From positions 13,144,001-13,208,000 of the forward strand of contig OY755171.1 in NCBI GenBank assembly GCA_963576735.1: a stretch of 64,000 nt of DNA, read 5' to 3'. The notes beneath the pieces are model-generated. The model was not told the origin of the DNA. It saw only the letters and a program-made list of their open reading frames with translations, and did no database searches. Both the position numbers and the translations under genes were made by a program. Origin of the DNA: Bedellia somnulentella. Its lineage: Eukaryota; Arthropoda; Insecta; Lepidoptera; Bedelliidae. Below are positions 58,376 through 64,000 of the stretch, piece after piece (position 1 is the stretch's first letter; every line of letters begins with the position of its first letter).

Positions 58376-58854
58376 ATTTTCTGTTTTTTAACCGAATGTC
58401 CTTTTGGTGCTATTGGCATCTTTGTTTATTATATGCAGTGATGTAGACAAATTCACATTCGAGTCTCTTGAGAGTTGGTAATACAGCGGGTCGCGCGTTT
58501 GTCCCTCTCGGGACACGACGTTACGCTCCCCAAACTTTAATTTGGCGAGTCGCTTACGTGCTACTTTCTCACGGACCCCCAGTCTACCTCCCGCTGTGAT
58601 CCGGTGCAATAAACAGAAATTAAATAATATATATTTTTTCTAATCATCTTGGCTATAGGCTATATACATTAATTATTTTGTCAGTTAGAAGTTGGTTGTG
58701 TAAATGACGAACCAAAAATTAACAAAAACCAATCGTTAGTTCGTGATCGCCATTTCTTCGTATAAAGTGAGTCAAAGCTCCTTCATTAGGTACCTGAGTC
58801 GTTAATTACAACTTTTTTATTTTCCTCAATGACAAAGGAAGACTGGGCGAAAAG

Positions 58855-59288
58855 AAAAGTAGACAAGTGTCGTGACACGCACCGGGACGTGAGGGTGCTC
58901 GCCGGGGGGTGAGGGGTGCATCCGTCCGCCAATCAGCGCCCGCACCCTCGCCGCCGTGCGCTCTCATTGGTCAGCCGGCCGGGGGTGCGCGCCCCGCCTC
59001 CTCCTCGAGGCTCGCCCTTATTGAATTAGGCTTATCATTCGATTTCAAGTGGGGCGAGCGCACAGTCCTCTGTGCTAGCAAAAACCACCGCTACGATCCG
59101 ATACCATCTGTAATCGCCATAATTCAATATACTCTACTCATCCAATTATGCGCCTGTAAGCTTTCGTGTGGCCGCTTTCGACACAAGACGCACGCGCCCC
59201 GCGCGGCGCGTCGTCACGTGCGGTTCTCCGCCAGACCAGCTGTTTGATTTTTGTTGCGTTTTGTGAGGCCCATGAGGTAGCGTAGGAG
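58855..59288 (+). promoter_or_regulatory. Phox2 promoter and leader in a CpG-rich island
   Basis: Strong GC and CpG enrichment from about 58870 to 59535. Two CCAAT boxes in opposite orientation (58929-58933 and ATTGG at 58966-58970) flank CACCCTCGCCGCCGTGCGC. Long open frames on both strands in the island are a composition effect. Confidence 0.55.
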
Positions 59289-59517
59289 ATGGAATACGGA
59301 TACTTGAGCGGCGCCGGCGGTGGGTTCGAGAGCAGTTGTTTGGGGGCTGGCGGTGGCGAGCTGTCATGGGGCGAGCTGGCGTCGTGCGGGCAGATGTCGC
59401 AGGCGGCGTACCGCTACCAGGGCATGCGGTACCAGCCGCCGCCGCCGCAGTGCGCGAGGCCGCAGGACTCCGCGATGAGGAACCACCATATCTTCCCACC
59501 GACCATGAATTTGCAAC
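59289..59517 (+). CDS. Phox2: Phox2-type homeobox transcription factor, first coding exon only
   Basis: N-terminal 76 codons of a paired-class homeodomain regulator; in vertebrates PHOX2A/B specify autonomic and visceral motor neurons. MEYGYLSGAGGGFESSCLGA parallels the vertebrate MEYSYLN...YESCMAG start. ELASCGQMSQAAYRYQGMR parallels SSCSQASGFQYNPIR, with spacing kept. Gly-rich and Pro-rich stretches follow, then a consensus donor, CAAC|GTGAGT, in phase 1. The homeodomain (WFQNRRAKFR) is encoded in later exons, which I did not find up to 64000, so intron 1 exceeds 4.4 kb. It sits in a CpG-rich island, as developmental regulators often do. The alternative is another paired-class gene, but the N-terminal match favours Phox2. 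Confidence 0.85.
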
Positions 59518-60215
59518 GTGAGTATTGACCCTCATATGACGAGTAGAGTAAACTTATTGTAGATCAAAGAAATGTTGTTTTATGCCGTGGTTAAAAGTAT
59601 TTACCAATCTTGCTCGTAGCCATGAATTTGCTACACTTGCTACGCCGCCGTAGACTGGTGTGTATACGTACGTGTAGCTAAAAGTTAGGTTTGACGATTG
59701 TCAGATTCATTTGATTCCCCAATTATAAATTTTTAGTCTGTTTTACATAAAAACATTTTTTTTTGCATATTTTTTTAAATAATGGTCTATCTAGACAAAG
59801 TATTATAGTTAGATTATGTGTAATATATCAGTCCGCTAAAGATGCGGAAGGCTACGAGCCTTCATAACGCATAAAATATGAGAAATTACAAGTTCTGAAG
59901 ATTCTAAAATTTATCAGAAATAAATCTAAATTATGAAAATAGAGATATACATGTAAAGGTTAATGTTAGAATTTAAAACTTTCATTCTATTCAGTTCACA
60001 AATATTACTTATTTATCTAGTTATGAAAGTGCTTAGCTTTTTTTCGTTATCTATCACATTATACAATTCTATGATTAAAATTAAATTTCATGGGCTTGTC
60101 CATAATTCTATGTATATTTTATGTGCAGTTTGTTTTGTTCAATATAAGTTAATAAGTCAAACTTGAATTTAAAAAAGGTAAAAAAAAACTTCTTACTAAA
60201 GAGAACTTAATTTCA
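59518..60215 (+). other. Phox2 intron 1, first part
   Basis: AT-rich; no exon or named repeat was recognised. Confidence 0.5.
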
Positions 60216-60222
60216 CTAAATT

Positions 60223-60412
60223 CATACATACACAAACACATACATACAAAAACTCGCGGCCACAAGTCCCAAAAAGGGGTAGCCAAAGTTTTAGAGCTAG
60301 AAACTCCTTAGCCACATTTGGTGGTTGATAGGGGACAAAATGGTAGGTATAGAGTATCGTTGGTGATGGGTCTCCAACCGCTTGCCCACAAACCACTTAA
60401 AATTGCCTCGTT
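60223..60412 (-). mobile_element. Diverged SINE S1
   Basis: AAAACTCGCGGCCACAAGTC, AAAAAGGGGTAGCCAAAGTT, TTAGCCACATTTGG and GATGGGTCTCCAACCGCTTG in reverse S1 order. Confidence 0.7.
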
Positions 60413-60964
60413 CCCTTCATAAAATCAGCCCATAAAAAAACTTACAAAATTTCACAAAAATCAAAAGTGTCTTAATTTAATAAAGACGGTAAATGAAACA
60501 ACAGTTCTGATTAGTTGACCTCAATCAAAAAATATCCATTTCAGCACTGAAGCAGTCTTAAGTTTAATTTCTTTATTTTGTCGTAGAATAATAAAAATCT
60601 ATATTATTGCTACAAAAAATATAGATTTCAATATTAAATTCAATGTTTCCAAGCAATATGAACCTGACTTCGACATTTCATACATATCTTATAAGCTGAC
60701 ACATGGCATTTTGTATTTCAAAGTTAAGAATAATGTTTAATAAGTTTTGTTTGAATTTAGTTATGAATTTAGACTTTTAAAAGAAAAAATATTTTTAGCA
60801 TCAACCTGTTGCCGATGTCAATATCGAGCAAAAATCTGCTAAGAAAAAAGAGGATATTGTATGGTATCCCTCTCCATAAGTATTAAGGTTTGCTTAGCTT
60901 TTCTTGGACTATTTATCATAACGGCAAATGAAATACTACAACTATGAGACACTAAGACTAGTAA

Positions 60965-61135
60965 CATTTTAGTTATGTGGGTTTCCTTACGATGTTTTCA
61001 CTCACGGTTAACAACCAAGATAAATTAACCACACATATGTCTTAAGAAAAAAAACCTTTGTGAAGGCCCGACTCGGTGATCGAACCGACCGACACTTCTC
61101 TGCATGAAAAGCGCATATTTTATCTACTGAGCTAT
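60965..61135 (-). mobile_element. SINE S2 fragment, diverged
   Basis: TATGTGGGTTTCCTTACGAT, GTTAACAACCAAGATAAATT, AAGGCCCGACTCGGTGATCG and a CTACTGAGCTATTTTG end match the head half of S2 in reverse. Confidence 0.7.
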
Positions 61136-61199
61136 TTTGTTTGTTATATATGATTAAATAATGCTAGTATGTTATTGTAGCAAATTTGATTCCTGTTTA

Positions 61200-61324
61200 C
61201 ATACATACATACATACATATTCTCACGCCGTTAGTTCCCATTGGGGTAGGCAGAGACTATCGATCGCCACTTTGTACGATCCTGGCAAACCTCTCTAGCT
61301 TCATTCACATCCATCAATCGATTC
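61200..61324 (-). mobile_element. 5'-truncated LINE copy with 11-bp target duplication
   Basis: The tail, (CATA)n, CTCACGCCGTTAGTTCCCAT and TGGGGTAGGCAGAGACTATC, is near consensus. Flanks are exact ATTCCTGTTTA at 61189-61199 and 61325-61335. Confidence 0.88.
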
Positions 61325-61761
61325 ATTCCTGTTTAAACTCCTTATATTTGAGTAATGGTGGTATATGGGAAAATGGGCGAAAACGATAGGATTACGGTTA
61401 AGCTGAAAATGAATTTGTCATATTGAGTTGTAGTTTTGAGAAATATACACAGTTTGAAGTTTTCCATGTTTGTCAGTTGAAGGAATTTTAAACAAAATGT
61501 GTTAGTGAACGTTTTCTCCTTTCCATTTTAACTAGTAAGTATTCAAAATACTGAAAGTAAACCAATAAAGTAATTACATTACAATTTAATGTTTTTAGGA
61601 ATGGTTTCCCTATTTGCTGAAGTATTATTTTGTAATACATAAAACATCATAATTCTTGTACGTGTTTATCATTACTCCTGAGACATAAGTTAAAAATAAG
61701 AAATGAAAAATAAATATTTAACAGGGCTTCAATTCTATTCAACTTTCATTTAACTTATTAA

Positions 61762-62125
61762 CATAACATAACATACATAAACGTTCACGCCGAATATCCC
61801 CGAAGGGTTGGCAGAGGTACTAATACTTCTGAACATCACGTGACTTTGTCACCTGGTGTTCAGAGTACCCACGTTTTGCATGGACAGTGTACTCACGTGA
61901 TAGGGGGCAGGCCTATCGCCGTTTTGTACGAATACACTGTCACATGACTAAGTACAACTCAGCCATGTGGGTTTCCTCACGATGTTTTCCCTCACCGTTA
62001 ACAACCATGATAAATTAACCACACATATGTCTTTAGAAAAGACAAATTGGTGTAAGCCCGATCCAGGATTTAAACACTAGTCGTTTGCACGATAACCGAG
62101 TGTTCTACCCACTGGGCTATCACGG
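61762..62125 (-). mobile_element. tRNA-derived SINE S2, full length
   Basis: Flanked by exact TTAACTTATTAA at 61750-61761 and 62126-62137. It has a (TTATG)-type tail, a CCCTTCGGGG hairpin and a tRNA-like head. Nearly identical to 12108-12475. Confidence 0.9.
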
Positions 62126-62139
62126 TTAACTTATTAATA

Positions 62140-63390
62140 TTATATTTTTCTTTCTCATCGCATTTTTTTAACATCTATAATGAAAAATATTTTGGATTAG
62201 CTATTGCCGCCAAGAAAATAATAATAATGTACAGCTCCTTTTTTCGTCTATTGATATATAACTGTTTTAGACTTCGATGAGAATTGCTAAAAACACACAG
62301 TTCTATATAAAATCGAACTAAGTATTGAGCTTATGTCGAAATACATTTATTATTTTACAAATAAATTCTTAAAATTTTGACTAAGCCAGTCGGTAATACA
62401 CATATGCATGACCATCAACTTCATATTAAATTTGAATTTTTGGTTTCTCAGCATATGATAAAAAGCTTCATTCGTTAAAAAACAAGGTTAATTGCTTAAA
62501 CTCTATTAGAAAATCAATTACAGCCGGTTTCACATCTGAGCATTCTAGCTCTGATCAGTTGAGTTTTTATTAAACTCTAAGTAAGTACTTAAGTTTAAGG
62601 TGTTTCACAGAACAAACACTGCTCGCTGCTATAATGTGATCAACAAAGCATTTAGTTAAGATTCTAATCAAAATCTAGGAACGTTTCAATTTACCTACAA
62701 AAACCGGTAATACCGATGAAGTTACATTTCATTAATTATATTTTATATTAATTAGCAAATTGTATCTACAAACTTGATTCAATAATATTTAATTAGTAGT
62801 TACATTTTTTAAGTCATAGGTTTTAAGACCATTTAATTAAATAAAAAATAGAAATAAACAAACAATAAAACTGGGCAACGGAACGTACATACACCAAACC
62901 ATAGAGCAAACCAATTATTGTGATCAAACGTCAATCAAAATTATATTATTTTTTTTTATTATTGGTGGTATCTGCCGAATATTTTTTCAGCAATTTCGCC
63001 ACAAACAGCGTGATTTAGTCTCGCATGTGAATTTTAGTTGTAAACATTTTTATCATTAAAGCGAAAAAATATATATATAAAGAATGTAATTATTAAACAA
63101 TTAGATCTTGAAGGTATTTAATCAATGGTTAAGTAAAGACTAAGTTAAGAGTTATTTATATTTTGGGAGAACATAAAATTAAATAAAAAACAATAATGAA
63201 ATCCCATTATCGCGAATTAATAAACAAATTATGTCATGCTCTAAAGTTTAGACAAAATATAAAAGTAAAATTAAATTAAAATTAAAAATAATTTTAGTGA
63301 AGAAACAAATAAAAATAAAATCAAAAACTATCTTAAAATCAAAAATTAAGCAATAACTGACATTTTACATTAATTATTGTATTATTAAAA
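62140..63390. other. Phox2 intron, very AT-rich, partly LINE 3' region
   Basis: No exon was recognised. The A/T-rich low-complexity run at 63180-63360 directly follows (on minus) the LINE stop codon and may be its 3' untranslated part. Confidence 0.4.
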
Positions 63391-63900
63391 CTATAATCTT
63401 ATATTGTTGATTCTGATAAATTTACCTAGAACCGTAATTAGATCGGAGGAAGAAGATGATAAACTCAACATACTATGAAAATTAGTGGGAAGCGGGATGC
63501 GAATTCTGGCTAAAGCAATGTATAGATTAAAAGATAAATTACGTGATCATGCAAAAAAAAATATGATCTAATGTTCCCTCATCTACACCACAATCGCATA
63601 GGGAGTTATCTCGAACCCTAATTTTATTTAGAAAAACTGGAGAACAACAATGACCAATACGTAGACGGACAAAGGTTGATGTGACTGATTTTGACATTAT
63701 TTTAAATTTACTAAACTATGGTTTGCATGGAATAATTGGTTGAATAGATTTGAAATAAAACCCCTTACGCTGCTGCATTACGCTGGTCATAACCCATAAT
63801 ATAATAGTGTTTTATGTCAGTTTTGCAAGACTATCTACCTTTTCATTACCAAAGATACCAACATGACTTGGAATATATATCAATAAAATCTAATATATAA
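63391..63900 (-). pseudogene. Decayed non-LTR retrotransposon, RNase H and C-terminal zinc-knuckle end
   Basis: On minus, about 63890-63820 reads IPSHVGIFGNEKVDSLAKLT, the conserved C-terminal part of a LINE RNase H domain. About 63680-63550 reads RLRIGHCCSPVFLNK then CDCGVDEGTLDHIFFC, the usual C-terminal cysteine motif. The frame ends LGKFIRINNIRL and a stop at 63391-63393. Internal stops and frameshifts show it is dead. An RNase H domain fits the I/R1-like clades. It is a different LINE from the TATG-tailed one and is cut by the window edge or by decay near 63900. Confidence 0.8.
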
Positions 63901-64000
63901 ATATATATGATCCATTTGTTCGGTATCGGTAGTTCGTGCTTGCTGTAAATGAGGAAAGATAGTTACGGAGTTACGTGTAATCTTTCGTGGTTAATTAATT

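Noticed and set aside
58909..59535. Long frames of 112 (plus) and 129 (minus) codons in the Phox2 island
   Set aside because: Stop-poor because of high GC. The minus frame is the shadow of the true Phox2 exon; the plus frame lies in its leader.
59518..64000. Homeodomain exon of Phox2
   Set aside because: I looked for a WFQNRR-type coding segment and found none; it is presumably to the right of the window.
1..64000. CRISPR arrays, operons or bacterial features
   Set aside because: Spliced eukaryotic genes throughout; the regular repeats present are tandem arrays and retroposons.

Overview
This is a window of nuclear DNA from an insect, almost certainly a moth or butterfly (Lepidoptera). The evidence is the AT-rich background, spliced insect-like genes, and dispersed repeats typical of Lepidoptera (the 'CCCGCGACTACGTCCGCGTGGA'-type and 'GGGTTCCGTACC...' families). 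Many short retroposons carry (TATG)n tails. Noctuid-like ancestry is a guess.

Genes, left to right: (1) BBS7, minus strand, 11 exons between 110 and 6040, with its C-terminal exons beyond the left edge; one intron appears to be GC-AG. (2) eIF2B epsilon, plus strand, 10 exons, 7598-15506, complete and head-to-head with BBS7. (3) APC10, minus strand, 3 exons, 20083-21638, complete. (4) UQCR11, one 50-codon exon, 24482-24634. (5) Cyclin D, plus strand, 4 exons, 30853-41622, complete, with an N-terminal LxCxE motif and a C-terminal TPTDV phosphodegron. Its third intron holds a possible 78-residue single-pass membrane microprotein. (6) First coding exon of a Phox2-type homeobox gene, 59289-59517, in a GC-rich island; the homeobox exons are not in the window. 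Exon boundaries of BBS7, eIF2B epsilon, APC10 and cyclin D were worked out by hand and agree in splice phase throughout. Apart from the possible head-to-head BBS7/eIF2B epsilon promoter region, the genes show no shared pathway: ciliary trafficking, translation initiation, anaphase ubiquitination, respiration, G1 control and neural identity.

Mobile DNA fills the rest. A near-intact non-autonomous LTR retrotransposon (15636-18485) has near-identical 995/999-bp LTRs, a tRNA-Lys primer site, a polypurine tract and a 3 x 86-bp internal repeat, but no coding capacity. A 617-bp hAT-like MITE (21930-22546) has an exact 8-bp target duplication. A decayed RNase-H-bearing LINE lies at the right edge. 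The most striking system is a set of retroposons: a LINE (at least seven 5'-truncated fragments) and at least three otherwise unrelated SINE families that end in the same short hairpin, then a GTGAG/GTGAA motif, usually followed by a TATG-type tail. They make target duplications of 10-13 bp. This suggests several SINE families using one LINE's machinery, and the window records two SINE families in one target site, a SINE inside a SINE, a 5' inversion, and a filled/empty site pair.
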